Source: Microplitis mediator (taxonomy: Eukaryota; Arthropoda; Insecta; Hymenoptera; Braconidae). Taken from it: a stretch of DNA of 64,000 bases. Positions 1 to 12,183 of this stretch are shown here, piece by piece (the stretch's first letter is position 1; the number at the start of each line of letters is the position of its first letter). The position numbers and the translations under genes are program-made. The DNA is taken from contig NC_079977.1 of assembly GCF_029852145.1 (NCBI RefSeq), positions 8,715,337-8,779,336 on the forward strand. Direction: 5' to 3'. The notes beneath the pieces were generated by a model that had not been told where the DNA came from, did not search any database, and was given only the letters and a program-made list of their open reading frames with translations.

Positions 1-255
1 TCCTCAGTCTTCTCGCATAAAACAGGACCAGATACACTTATGTCTTTACATTTTACTAACTTCGACTTATAGAGTTTCACTTTTAAAATTCGAGTTATAG
101 AGTATAGATACTGAAAACGATACTAAGTTCGACTTACAGAGTCTAAATAATTCGAGATATCGCGTATTTAAGAGTTCAGCGGAAGGGAATACAAATTTGT
201 TTCGAGTTACTGAGGATTTCGACTTAAAAAGGTTCGAGTTATCGAGAGTCCACTG
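1..255. mobile_element. Terminus of a pogo/Tigger-like DNA transposon (partial)
   Basis: The stretch is built of degenerate tandem units of the type TTCGAGTTATCGAG and TTCGACTTA. Read inward from 255 on the minus strand it begins CAGTGGACTCTCGATAACTC and is followed by TA at 256-257. Terminal repeats rich in CTCGATAACTCGAA units are typical of pogo/Tigger members of the Tc1/mariner superfamily, which insert at TA. The other end and any transposase lie left of the window or are gone; no transposase frame is visible. Confident as a repeat, moderately confident as pogo-like. Confidence 0.6.
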
Positions 256-1517
256 TATATATATATGTAGAAAGAGAGGCCATTAACTGATGTACGTGAA
301 TGTCAAACAGCTTCTGGTTGGTGCAATTGCACGTAGCATAGAGTCTAGGACATTAAAGCAACTCGGACAATGAGTTTAAGCTCAGAGGCCAATAAAGAGT
401 TAACACGATAACCACTAATGGAGTAATAGGCATTCTTGTCGCGGACGAACTAGCCCCTGATGCTGGACTCAAGCCAAATAAGTACCCTATTCTATTATAC
501 GTATATTATAACATCACACTTTTATTATTTTTTTTTTTGCCTTTTGCCGTTTGCCTTTGCTTTACTTTTATCTGTTTTTTTTTTCTTTCTTTACTTCTTT
601 TATATACTCGGCTGTGCTTTATAACTTCTTCTCAATTGTTCGAGACTCACTGGGCTATAACATTAAACAAGTCCAAGTGGAAAAGCCGGCGCTTTACTTA
701 ACTTACTGTACTTTTTTTCTCTATGATCGAGCAACGAGTGAGAAAAACGGAAAGAAGTTAAATGTGTAAGAGCCGGTGTAATCGAGGATTTCCTGTCTAA
801 TGCTCGATTTATTTTATGGTTTATTACATGAAAAATTGAACTATTATTTTTTGGAAATTTATGTGGGTTAGTTTCTTTTATTTATTCATTTATTCAGTAA
901 ATTGATTATTTATCTTATGATTTATTCAAGTTTTTTTTTTTCAGAAAATTATAAAAGAATAAATAAAAAAGAATATCGTAATTTGTTAACAAATAAAAAT
1001 AACTTCGTCATGCTTAACAAGTCAGTCAATTATAATAAATTTTGTCTATTATGAAGTAGCCAATAGTATAAAGGTAACATAAGTTATTTCATTCTAAAAT
1101 GAATGAGAAAAATTTTCACTGATTCAGCCAGTGACTCATTTCGTCATTTCTATCTCGAGTGAAAATATTGAATTTACATTAAACTTATGTTAACTTATGA
1201 AGCTTACATTGAACTTACATCAACTTAATGGATAACATCAAGCTTAGGTAAACTTGGATGAAGTCGCAGTGAAGAACAAAAGTATGTATATATTATTTAC
1301 TACACCCAGAAAATTTTTTAGTAAAAATTAGCCAAAAATTTTAGGTAACAATGAGTCAACTCGATATTCTTGAGAATTATACTATTTGTTTTAGTAATTT
1401 TAATTTTTACACCATCGGTAATTTAAACTATAATTCTATACTGTATTTGTGCTATTATATTACTATAGTAATTTTTTTATAAATTTTTCACGTAAAAAAT
1501 ATCGTGAAATTTTTGGA
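256..1517. other. AT-rich non-coding stretch with a family I fragment
   Basis: No gene seen. 300-480 is more complex sequence without a motif I recognise. 520-600 is T-rich and yields only a low-complexity frame. About 1150-1260 reads ATTGAATTTACATTAAAC and then repeats of ACTTA/GAACTTACAT; this resembles the end of family I at 43.7-44.5 kb and is probably a decayed fragment of it. Confidence 0.5.
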
Positions 1518-1655
1518 GCGTATATTGCGTGGCAAGGGATGAAAGACGACGATTTCAGGCGAGCGTGAAGTTGACTGCCTCAGCCAAATGCGAGGGCTGA
1601 CATCGGCCGCAGTCCCAAATCTTGTTTCATCCCGTGCCACGCGTATGCAATTTTT
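1518..1655. mobile_element. Palindromic MITE, family O, copy 1
   Basis: The ends are complementary: TGCGTGGCAAGGGATGAAA at the left pairs with the TTTCATCCCGTGCCACGCG end at the right, giving a hairpin-like element of about 140 bp. The interior (ACGATTTCAGGCGAGCGTGA, then CTGCCTCAGCC) recurs in inverted orientation at 45137-45260. It is more GC-rich than its surroundings. No coding capacity. Confidence 0.6.
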
Positions 1656-1722
1656 CACATTACTTGCATTGAAGTTGAGAGTTTTAATGCAGTTGACATG
1701 AAAAGTATTATAATTTCATTTA

Positions 1723-2237
1723 CACGGAGAGAAAAATATCGCCAGATTAAGTATACTTATCGCTATTCTGGCTATACGCTGTATAGTCATCTTACTTAAC
1801 GATACGCCGTATAGCCAATTCAGCTATACAGAGTATCCTCACATACACAGTGGATCGTCGAAATGACGATCCGTATCCTTATTTTAGGCATTTTATGAAT
1901 CGCTGACATGACTATTGCGCAAACTCTGTATTTAGGCATCCGGCAACCGAGAACGATGATACGTATAGCCAATTTAGCTATACGGATCCTCACGCTGGCA
2001 ATACAGACACTTATATCAACGAAACTACATATCGTTACAAAGGCTATTCGTCTTATTGTTAAATTAAATAAACGAATACTTAACCTAACCTAAAAACGTA
2101 TCTTTACTTTAACAATACTATAGATTATTAAATTAATATGAGAGTATTCCTAAATTAGGTATATGAATCGTTATTCTGACGATACGTCATTTGAGGATAC
2201 ATTGGATAGTCATTCTGGCGATATTTTTTTCTCTATG
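1723..2237 (+). mobile_element. MITE, family D, copy 1 (515 bp, TA-flanked)
   Basis: The terminal inverted repeats are CACGGAGAGAAAAATATCGC at the left and the complement of GCGATATTTTTTTCTCTATG at the right. TA lies immediately outside both ends (1721-1722 and 2238-2239), as expected for Tc1/mariner-type insertion. The interior consists of sub-repeats such as GCTATACG and TATAGCC. A nearly identical copy in opposite orientation is at 17410-17918. A 61-codon frame (1908-2093) recurs in the other copy, but its residues (repeats of RI, LI, TLAIQ) look like translated sub-repeats, so I do not call it a gene. Confidence 0.8.
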
Positions 2238-2239
2238 TA

Positions 2240-4697
2240 AGAATTAGTTTATCGGTTAAATGATAATTAATTGACAAGAACAATTATTACTCCTATCTAT
2301 GACGAAATGACATACCATTGCCTTTATGGTTTAACGGTGTAGTGGATTAAGTGGTTGCTCAGTGTCTTTTAAGTTCCGTCGTCACCACACAGCAAAAATA
2401 AAAAAAAATCACCAACATATTTGAACAATATCTACAGTGGATTTTTTATTAATATTACCGGTCAATTCTATTGATCTGATCAACAGTTTTTTTCAATAAA
2501 GCAAACAGTAAATTTAACTGATTTACTAGGTTACTATTACACAGAAACAATCAATGACTCTTAATAATTCAACCAGTGATAAAATTTAAACTTATTAGTG
2601 ATTATATGCACTGTGACTTGGTGATAATACACTATTTCATGTTAAGAGAGTATCTAGTCAATTTGTCTTAAATATATATAGTCTCTAAAAGTGAATAAGT
2701 GAGAATTATTGAATATTCATTATTTTACAATAAATGATGCATTACTAATTTTAGAAAGTCGTACGATTTGCACTATGAATTCACAATTTGCCTTTTAATT
2801 TCACAAATTTATTTTTAGTGAATTAACTAAAAAAAAAAGTTAATATTATATTTACTGACTAAATTTTAATAACCGCAACGTGATTCTACATATGTGATAT
2901 ACTTATTTTGATGACCAAGTAATACAGTCTACCGACGTTAATTAAAACTTGTATCTATTTCGAAACAATTTTTTATTGTTAATTAGCTTTTAATCGAAAA
3001 CGACACAATCAAGCACCGTCTTATCAAAGTTTTGTTTTAATAAAATCCATATCAGAAATATTTATCAATATCTTCGATACGCATTTCTCAATAGATAATA
3101 TTCCTTTCTTACTGTAAAGTTTATGTTCGCTCTCAATAGTATATTATTCGATTTTCTACAACTTTGATATCATTAAAAAGTGATTGAATAGCTTTAAAAG
3201 TTAGTAATGTTAAGTCTTAAAAAAAAACGTTGTTAAAATAATTTTAAAATTTTTCACTACTGTAATTTTGCAGCAATTGACTTTACGAAATTTTAAATAG
3301 AGACCAAAATTGTAAGTGAATAAATTCTCTTTACAAAGACCACAAACAACATATATTTTTCTCATATATTGTATGAGATAGTACAAATAAAAATTTAACT
3401 AAATAATAAAATTTTTATTTTTATAATTTTTATCAGTAATATCTTTACAAAAAATTAAGTTATTCAGGCATTGTAATAGATTGTTGGAAAGGTCATTTGA
3501 TTTTTCACAATTTTTTTTTCATTGATAATAATCATTAGATAAATAATTTAGTAGATACGCCCTTTTAAAGACTTAAAAAAGATACAGATCAGATCTTTGA
3601 AAAGTAAAGTCATCTAGTTTTTGAAGTACGCTAACTGTCAAACAATTGATTTTGGAATATTTTGTACTGAGACTAAACTTATAGGAAATTAAACTTTCTT
3701 TCCAATAACTACATAACATGCACATACCTTACATATTCAACAAGATATTGGCAATAATAATCAATTAATGTAATAATCAATTGAAGATATCAATAAATTT
3801 TTACATATGAGTGTCCATTATTTTCAATTTAAATATAAAAGATATGTTGAAAAAATAATAGAAAAGTATAAAAAAGTGTAACGATTCGTGAGAGAGAGCA
3901 ATTACTCTGAAGGCGCGTCAGAAAATGAAGCAGCGTATAGTAGTCACTAACAAATGTTGGTCTATCAGGTTCGTCTACTCCTACCGTAAGCAACTTGGCA
4001 TAAATTCATATCATACATATACTCATACACAAATACTCATGCCACCTATAGACTACTTCATACCACTCATAAACCACCGCCTCACAATCTCATCGTCATC
4101 CTACATCATCAAGTCTCGTACAATGTTTGCTCATTTCCATATGAATTTTTCACACTCATGCTCACACCAAATCGCAATTAAAATGCACAATTTTATTGCC
4201 GAGACAACAATTATTTTAATATTCAAGTCTGACGATAAAGAAATTATCACTTTTATTTCGATAAAGTTCTTTTTTTAAGATCTATTTTATGGATTATTTT
4301 CTTTATAATAATAGGATAGTTGAATTTACAATATTAAATTCCGGAAATATCCAAATATCTTATTTGTATTGAATGAGGAATTCTTTAATATAAATTTATG
4401 AAAGATAAAGTATTAATTAATTGTAAGTGAAAATGCCTTGTAATTTTGAGATGTCTTTTAAATATATATATAAAAGACGAATTTTCAAATTATTGGTATT
4501 AATTTTGACAAGGGAATAAAATTTATTTTTTCAAATCAAATAACATGGTTATTAAATTAAAATAATAATCAAAATTTTGATTTAGATTAATTTACAAATG
4601 ATGCTTTTTTTTTAGTTTTGTGGAGAAAGTAGAAAAAAAAAGTTTTAAATATAGTGGAAACTTAAACATGCAAACCTTCTCAATAAGACAATTTATA
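2240..4697. other. AT-rich non-coding stretch
   Basis: Mostly A/T-rich sequence without recognisable genes. The part 2640-2710 has CTCTAAAAGTGAATAAGTG-like words reminiscent of family C but is too decayed to call. 3870-4200 is less AT-rich and pyrimidine-rich; it contains the longest open frame in the window (3925-4278, 117 codons), which is rich in H, S, T, I and Y and matches no family I know. I see no splice or codon signal that would support it. Confidence 0.5.
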
Positions 4698-5263
4698 CAC
4701 TGTAAAAAATAACGGGGGTAAGTCCAAGCGGTGTAGGTGTTAAATTTCAACACCGAAAGCGGTGTAAAAATAACGCCGCCACCGGTGTAAATATTCTGTA
4801 TCGGTGTTAAAAAAAATTCACCGGTGTTAAAATAACACCGCTGCCGGTGTAAATATTCTATACCGGTGTTAAAATAACGCCGCCGCCGGTGTAGATATTC
4901 TTTACCGGTGTTGAAATATTTTGCTTTGTGAATATTTTTACTTACTCGATCACTATACCTGTTAATAAATGATATTTTTTATTAATTTTCATAAAGAACT
5001 GACATTTTTTGTGTTTGATAATCTTTAAAGTTAATGCTCCAAGCGGACGCAGTTTACCCTGCTTTTAAACCGGTATTACTCCGCTTTTACACCGGTTACC
5101 CCGCTTTTACACCGATTTTACTCCGCTCTTACACCGGTTTACCGCAATTTAACACCGGTATTTTTAACACCGGTGAATTACTCCTCCTACACCGGTGTAA
5201 TTTCATTTTAACACCGGGCGGAGTTAAAATGAGTCCATTTTTAACACCTCTCTTTTTACAGTG
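4698..5263. mobile_element. MITE, family A, copy 1 (CACTG ends)
   Basis: It begins CACTGTAAAAAATAACGGGG and ends CTCTTTTTACAGTG, with TA directly outside both ends (4696-4697, 5264-5265). The two halves carry many inverted copies of ACACCGGTGT/TTAACACCGG words, so the whole element can fold back. Two relatives lie at 41413-41893 and 50807-51254. The terminal word is shared with family B. Non-autonomous, no coding frame. Confidence 0.8.
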
Positions 5264-5265
5264 TA

Positions 5266-7088
5266 GATAAATTGAGAAAAATGTAGATATATCTATAGCC
5301 TGAACTGGGAATAAATCTTTTTTTCAGTGTTTTTGTTTTTTTCGCTTATAAAAAAGAGCAGAATGGAAAATATCTGATTTAGTGCAACCGTTTTTGATTA
5401 GGATCTCAACTTTTTAATTATTCTTGAAATATGTAAAATTTATTAATTCGAAAATGAAAAGTTCAGCGTATAACTTAGTTGCGATTGGTTACAATCAGCG
5501 CTTAATTTGAGCATACATGAAAACTGATACAGAATTGGAATCACTGTGGTTTTAAACTTGTCACAAATCAAACGCGTTTACTATTTTAACATCATTAATG
5601 ATATTATTTTATAATCATGTTCTGTTTTCGCGTGCATGTTGTCATTCAACGACTTTTTATAATTAAATTGAATTGTAAATAAATAAATCCAACTAACGAG
5701 TGAATTCCTGCGAACTACAAAGTGTTAAACTAGAGCTTCAGAGCTTAACATAAAGTTTGTTACACCGCGACTATATATTGATTGAGAAATCAGCGAGATT
5801 AACACCCCGTCTCCATTTTCCAAGGAAAGTGATGAGGGTTGTGACGGACGTTATAGTAAGAGATGTTCGCGAGAGTTTGATGTACAAGTCCCATTTTGAG
5901 GAAATTAACTTTTCAATGGGAAAACCTACATCTGGATTCCATCGGCTTTCACTTGAAGCTCATGCAAATCAACTAGATATACTCTGAGAGAATCAAATGA
6001 ATATGTTAGTGCTCTCTATAGGAAAATGAATTTTAATTTTAAGTCAAAACTTTATTAATAATTTACTTTTTTATTCCTTAAATAGTAATCGAGTTTTATT
6101 GTTTCAGTAGATCAGTGAATGACGAACTTTTATTTATTTGATTTTATTAAAATTGGATAGAAAATGTCTGAGTGAAAATTAGCAATGAAATTGAATTTGA
6201 ATCAACTCGAATTGGGGTAAGCACTTGAGAAAACAAATTTTACTCATAAACTATTCCAGTATTTATTCAACAACTGAACGAACTTTAATGACATTTAACA
6301 TATGTGTATTAGTGAAAATTGGGTACGTTATAAATAATATTTTAACTCGAGTATTGATATTCATACCTATTGGAAGCTATATTCTAACGTTTTTATATTT
6401 AATATAAATAATTGTTAATTTATTTTTGTGGTTTGTTCGGAAATTAGGTTTTCATTTATTTAAGAGCTTTCAGATTTCGTGAAACGGCGATAAAAGGATT
6501 TTAAGACTCTTGAATCCGAGAAAATGCTGCCAAAGATATGTACAAAAGAGAAGTAAAGAGATTATATAAAATCTAAAGACGTTTTGAGTTACTTATTGTG
6601 GCATTCTTTTTTCACTCTGTTCAATCCTTTTACGAGTTTATTCTCAAGATATTTTTAGATAAACTCATTTCATTTAAACGCGACTTGAAATAATAACTTT
6701 AGCTATTTTCTAATCAAAATTTATAAATATACTTTTTATCCTCTAATAAAAAGTACATGAAAAATGCATATAGTGACAATAACTCCACATATTATTGGTT
6801 AAATACAACAGAAAAATAGACACCATCTACACCAAAATATATGTATTTATACTTTCAAATAAATATATAAAAAGGCTCGCATGCGCGCACTCTATGGTTA
6901 TCTTTAATAAGCTATATCTTACAAAAATGAATCGAAAATATATATATTTCATTGAAAGTTCCCATATCGTAGAGGAATATTTTTTTTTAAATATTGATTA
7001 TAAAGAATACTACCCATATAAGTTATGTTAATTATTTCTATCTACACTAATCTATCCTAAAAAAGTTGGTATTATGTAACCGCTTATA
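5266..7088. other. Non-coding stretch with one weak coding-like patch
   Basis: Largely AT-rich. 5757-5987 (+) is open for 76 codons from a TTG, or about 52 codons from an ATG near 5830, with a more balanced composition than other frames here (VMRVVTDVIVRDVRESLMYK). I do not recognise it, and no flanking splice sites are convincing. It could be an exon, a decayed transposon piece or chance. The rest (6000-7080) shows nothing definite. Confidence 0.3.
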
Positions 7089-7217
7089 GTCGTCATGGCA
7101 ACGGTTACTATGGAGACTGTTGACATAGCAACGGTTGCTATGGAAAAACAGTTGATGTAGCAACGGTTGCTATGGAGACTGTTGTACGGCAACGGTTGCT
7201 GTGGGGATGGTTGGTTA
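7089..7217 (+). repeat. Tandem array of X-box-like (RFX-type) motifs
   Basis: About four units of roughly 30-36 bp, each containing a near-palindrome of the type TAGCAACGGTTGCTATGG. Three 14-mers fit the RFX/DAF-19 X-box consensus RYYRYYATRRNRAC exactly: GTCGTCATGGCAAC (7089-7102), GTTACTATGGAGAC (7104-7117) and GTTGCTATGGAGAC (7166-7179). GTTGACATAGCAAC (7119-7132) differs at one position. RFX factors bind such sites upstream of ciliary genes in animals. Whether this array is regulatory or just a minisatellite that matches the consensus cannot be told from sequence. Confidence 0.55.
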
Positions 7218-8517
7218 TGTTAGAAGCTTATAGGGACAATAGGCATCCATGATGAATATTTTTAATAGCTTTTTCATAAAGGGAGCATGGAAGGTAGTAG
7301 TTATCAAAACATTATAAAAGGTAAAAAATAATGGGCGTGTATCAGCACGCAAAAGCCTTCTAGTACAAAAAATTGAAAGAACAGAAAAATTTTAGAAATA
7401 TTTTTGGGCTTTTTGGAATGTTGTATCTTCGTGAAAAATAATCGTATTGAGATTTTGAAAAAATTAATTTAAAGCTCCAAGTCTTTAGTTTCGAGATCTT
7501 TTGATCAAATCTTTTTATAAGCTACGTTATCGCGCAATCATGGGAAATAGCGAGAGACTAAAATTTTCCAAATTTTTCTTATTTTTTTCAGAGGGTCTAC
7601 GGGCTGAGGAAATTTTTTTCAGCTAAACCAATGCATAGGTCAGTAAGCACACTTATTCAGCTACAATTTTCTTTTTATGAGCCTTGTACGACAATTTGTC
7701 GCAGAGGTATCAGCCTTCAAACAAAAAAGGATCCTTTTAGCTTTGATCATCGATATTTCAGCTACCAATGATCGCACAGTCAATTGAAGGGCGGCTTTAA
7801 AAACTTCAATAATTTCCCTACAAGACCCTCTAATCCTTTTTTATGAAAAAAAAGTTGTATGTATGTAGTTATAAGATCTATTTCTATTTTCCTATGTCAA
7901 CCATTCCTAAGTGCATGATAGTCATTACCATAATCGAATAACCAGACGACATAGGAACTGTTACCACAATAACAAATATTGTTGCCATAGTTATGGGAAC
8001 TTTTTCCAGAAATGATGGATGTACATTTCATAATTGCATAAGTAATCATCACTATTACAGTAAGGAATGACGTTTCATGAACGTATTAAGAACGGTCATC
8101 ATTATTTTCTTTGCGTGTATAACCGTTGGAAAGGAAGTTTTCAGTTTTCAACAATTTTGGTTACTTAATTTATTATCTACTCAAAGCTTCATTGTTCAAA
8201 TATTCATTTTGACATTTTTTTTTTCGTTACTATAAATATTACTTTATCAAAAACAATTTCCATTGGCTTATTTTACTAAGTTTAGACTTTCAATTAGACA
8301 AAATTCGAAATTACAATGTTAGTGGAAGTTACTTTTGATAAATTAATAATTATGATTACAAAAAAATACCACTGTGTTCGAAAAATCTAACACTGAGTAG
8401 ATAATGGGTTGAAGAAATATTATCAAATGAATGGTTTAAACATTACAACAATATTCTTCATTTATTATAAAAATTTCTTTATCCAGTCTAATTTTTATTA
8501 CTAGTGACACATAACAC
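7218..8517. other. Non-coding stretch, moderately complex
   Basis: No gene seen. 7360-7860 is mixed-composition sequence of the kind seen in repeat interiors (CGATATTTCAGCTACCAATG and similar), but I could not find its ends. 7905-8120 has words such as TTGTTGCCATAGTTATGG that echo the X-box array upstream. Confidence 0.4.
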
Positions 8518-10197
8518 ACTGAGAGAAAAAAATGGTTTTCAAAACTATAAAAAACATAGTTGAATGAGACCTCCACTACTAACTGCAGTTTCGTTAACTG
8601 ATATGATATTAGTTAACAGTAACAGAAAAGTGTCGTCAAGGTGACTTTTTAGTGGTAAATTTAACAGTTTCTTATTCAGCATGTCCAGAAGAAAATTGTT
8701 ATGACAACCATACTTCTATGGTTAGAAAGCCTAATTTGATATAATTATCATCCCAATATAAAAATAGTAATCACTATTAAGAATTTATAGTTTCAGTTAC
8801 TATATAGTTTAACGCCTTTAATTATTTCAACAATGATACATTCAAAAAATTAATTTTTTTTTTAAATTCTTAATTCAAATGAAGTACAAGGGTAACAATG
8901 TTTATACTGCATTAACATATTAATAACACACCTACATGTTCGCTTTTCTCTTTGAGAATTGGATTTCGCCACTACCCTACGGAGGATTCGAACCTAACAC
9001 CTAACACACTGCACGTGCGAGAGACGAACGATAATTCCGCTACGCTACGGAACTATATAAAATTACAGTTCGACTGTGCTTCTAATGCTTTATTCTCATA
9101 ATGAATTTTTATATCCTATTAGTTTTAAAATATTTTACAAATATTTCCGAATGGGAAAATTTTTAAACTACGTCAATATTCATGAAAAAAAATTTTTTAA
9201 ATGTTTCTTAGAAATATTTCTAAATAAAATATTCAAAATAATTAGAAAAAAATTTAGAGAATGTTTGTAACATATTTTTTTTTTAATTATTTAAAATTTG
9301 TTTTTTAACAATACTTTCGAGGAAATATTTGTAAATTCTTTTTGCCACCTTTTTGACATTGGCATATTATAAAATATTGACAATATATCCTAGAAATATT
9401 CTTAAAATAGTTTGGTGTTGATAAAATATACAATTTATTTTGTACACGATAATTTTTTTTAATAACTTTTACAAGTGACAATATGTCTAATGTAAATAAC
9501 TAATTTTGATACGACATATTCAGCACGGAGAATAAAATCTAATAATATTTATTTTTTTTTCTAATTAAATTACTATTTCGCCGGGACAAACTTGAAGAGG
9601 TCAAAAAACACAGAAATTTTCTTAAATAAGTGAAAATTATGATCGCTTAATCCTGTATATTGCAATATAATAATTTTATGTTAGTATTCTTAACTACACG
9701 TTTGTCTTCAAACTTTTGACAATCGTTAATACATTAGGCGAATTATTTAATAATGGTTTTATTAATCACCATTTTAATGTTAATTAAAGTAACGTATCAC
9801 AGTTCAATTGATCTACCTATTAGTAGTTGGAGAAACTATTTATGCGTAGTGAAAAACGGTGACTACATTATCAGAATAGTTGCGTTGACTATTCAAAGTA
9901 GTTACAGAAACTATTGGATGATAAACAAACTACAAGAGTCACTGGTACATTCTTTCTTTGTAGGAGTGAACTAAAAAAGTATTGCTATTATTATTGCCGA
10001 AGTATAAGTTCTGAGAAATAATATTAAACAGTTACCATAACAAAAAAAAAATGTGAGCAATGCTGAGTTGATATTACTACTTTCAAATCGGTTCGGGCAC
10101 TATGATATAGTACAAGAAACTATAAATATTAGTTAAAATTACTATTTTATCATACTCATCTCTTTTTAGTTACCACAACTATGCAATTTTCTCTCAG
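8518..10197. mobile_element. Possible 1.7-kb inverted-repeat element
   Basis: The left edge ACTGAGAGAAAAAAATGG faces a right edge ATGCAATTTTCTCTCAGTAC, giving a short terminal inverted repeat (ACTGAGAGAAAA). Sub-repeats such as AGTTACAGAAACTATTGG and TTAGTTAACAGTAACAG occur near both ends. The centre holds a tRNA-like module (8958-9055). No frame longer than 73 codons, so non-autonomous if real. The boundaries are tentative. Confidence 0.35.
8958..9055 (-). other. tRNA-like / SINE-like module with Pol III boxes A and B
   Basis: On the minus strand a box A-like TAGCGTAGCGG (9037-9047) is followed 42 nt later by a perfect box B GGTTCGAATCC (8984-8994), the spacing of a Pol III internal promoter. 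The T-stem and acceptor do not pair properly, so this is not a functional tRNA. It is likely a tRNA-derived SINE or fossil tRNA. Confidence 0.5.
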
Positions 10198-12183
10198 TAC
10201 ATAGTTGCAATAAAATATGCGTTATTTGTAATGATTGTAAAGAAAATTAAATTACTTACGACTTTAGTCTCAATGAAAATTTCAAAAATTTAATTGTCTC
10301 AAAGTTAAAACTCACAGCCGTAGAAAATTTTTAAATTATTTTAACATTAAGTTCTTTTTCAATCTCCTATGAGTCTAACGTTAAAGTTGTTCAACTGACA
10401 GTATTTTTAAATGATACGGAGTTGTAGAGAATGATATTATCTTTCCAATGAACACCCACAATATTTATTTATCTTAGAAACTCACCGATACCGTAAGCCA
10501 ACGAGTCAGCTTTAAAAAAAAAAATCGTCATTTAAAATAAATAAGATAAGTACAAATAATAATTATAAGATGTATAATTAATAATTAATAAGCAGGAAGT
10601 GAGATTCAATAATAAAAACAAAATATGATAAACACGCAAATACGACAAAGTGGGCCTGCAAAAATCTATCGCGTTATGTCAACTGGTTGGCACGCAACGA
10701 CAACAAGCGGCAATCGGTGAAATTCAACCGACAACACATAAATATATGCACATAAATATATGCAACACACAGTAAAACGACAACGCGTCACGTTTTACAG
10801 GAAATTTCAATCTTATCGCAAACACGCGACAATCTCCTCTCGGCATTCTTGCAAATACGCGGCAACTTGTTGTGTGCCCATAACAACTTTTTAAACATCA
10901 CAGACCTATGTGATGACATTAATCGATTCGATACCTTATATATAATATATTGCATAGATAAAAATATAATAATATTTCATTCATGTACATATATCTATAA
11001 ATATGCGTAGACATGAATGTAAAATCGATCAACACTTGAAATAACATTTTTTTATTTATATATATATCTAAATATATAACGCTTGGCGTGACGATTTTTA
11101 AATAGTTAGTCGAGTGTCGATTGAATTTTTATTCACAATAAATCATCAATGAATATATAGATACATGTGTGTAAATTAAAGTATATTCAAATTTATTGAA
11201 CCATAGAAATTAAATCAAAATATTTGATATCCAATAAACTGTAATATTATATTTCAATTAAAATCTTAATAATAATAATAATAATAAATAAAAAATCTAA
11301 AATTTTATTATTATTAGAATAAATAATTAATAATTATTATCATTATGAGTATGAAAAATAATTTATTGACTCGGAGTTAAAATGAATGAAATTGGCGTGT
11401 AAATGAAAAGAATTATTTTTCAATATTATAAAGTAACATTTTATAAAATGTAGGGATCACATTAAAATTCGTTTATTATATTTTCAATTTGTCGTGAATA
11501 TCGCGATTACCTCGGTCTCATTTTAGTACGAGCAGTATTAAATTGAATGGGTTATTCATATTGATTGACGATATTCGTTGGCGTGCCAAATGCGGAAAAA
11601 ATTTGTGGAAAAAAAAAAAATATTTGTTACGTGCCGTGAAGAATTGAAATAAAAATACGTACTAAAAAAAAATTTATAAATTAATTGCTTAACAATTATA
11701 TATCCGTGATATTGGGATTGAACAACTGGTTAGAATATTTCGAGGATTAATCATCGTTACATTTAGTATTTTTTTTTATTATTGATTTACTGGGCAATAA
11801 AAACTAATAGAAAATAAATAAAAACCAGTATCAAATAAATTGAATTAGTATTTTTTTAAATATTAACAAAACAAAATAGGACGAACTTATTACTTGAGTA
11901 AAACGACAAAATTTCTGTTGACAGTTTATTTTACAAATTACCTTAAAACTTTTCAAATCTTCGAAAATTTTTTCCGCGAAAAATGGGTTTCAATTTTAAA
12001 ATGTTTTCATTGTATTCGAATATTTGGGGTTGATAAAAAATTTGATGTTAATTTTTTTAAAGGTCAATAATCTTAATAGCTGGGACGGATTTTCAAATTT
12101 CAGGTTTATTCATTCGTTCGGGTTTTGATCTTTATGAATCTACTGCATTAGTTGTTGATTTGAATTATAATTTGATAATATTA
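10198..12183. other. AT-rich non-coding stretch with one complex island
   Basis: 10625-10920 is a more complex island with CG-containing words (CACGCAACGACAACAAGCGG, GACAACGCGTCACG), a direct repeat of ATAAATATATGCA, and an 8-bp inverted repeat GTAAAACG/CGTTTTAC near 10770-10800. The remainder is AT-rich, including an (AAT)n tract at 11268-11287. No gene seen. Confidence 0.45.

Noticed and set aside
1908..2093. Frame shared by both family D copies
   Set aside because: Residues follow short nucleotide sub-repeats, and the two copies are near-identical throughout, so conservation of the frame is not informative.
3925..4278. Longest open frame in the window (117 codons, +)
   Set aside because: No recognised motif; H/S/T/I-rich composition mirrors the pyrimidine-rich DNA; no promoter, splice or codon support. 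A frame this length is expected by chance in 64 kb.
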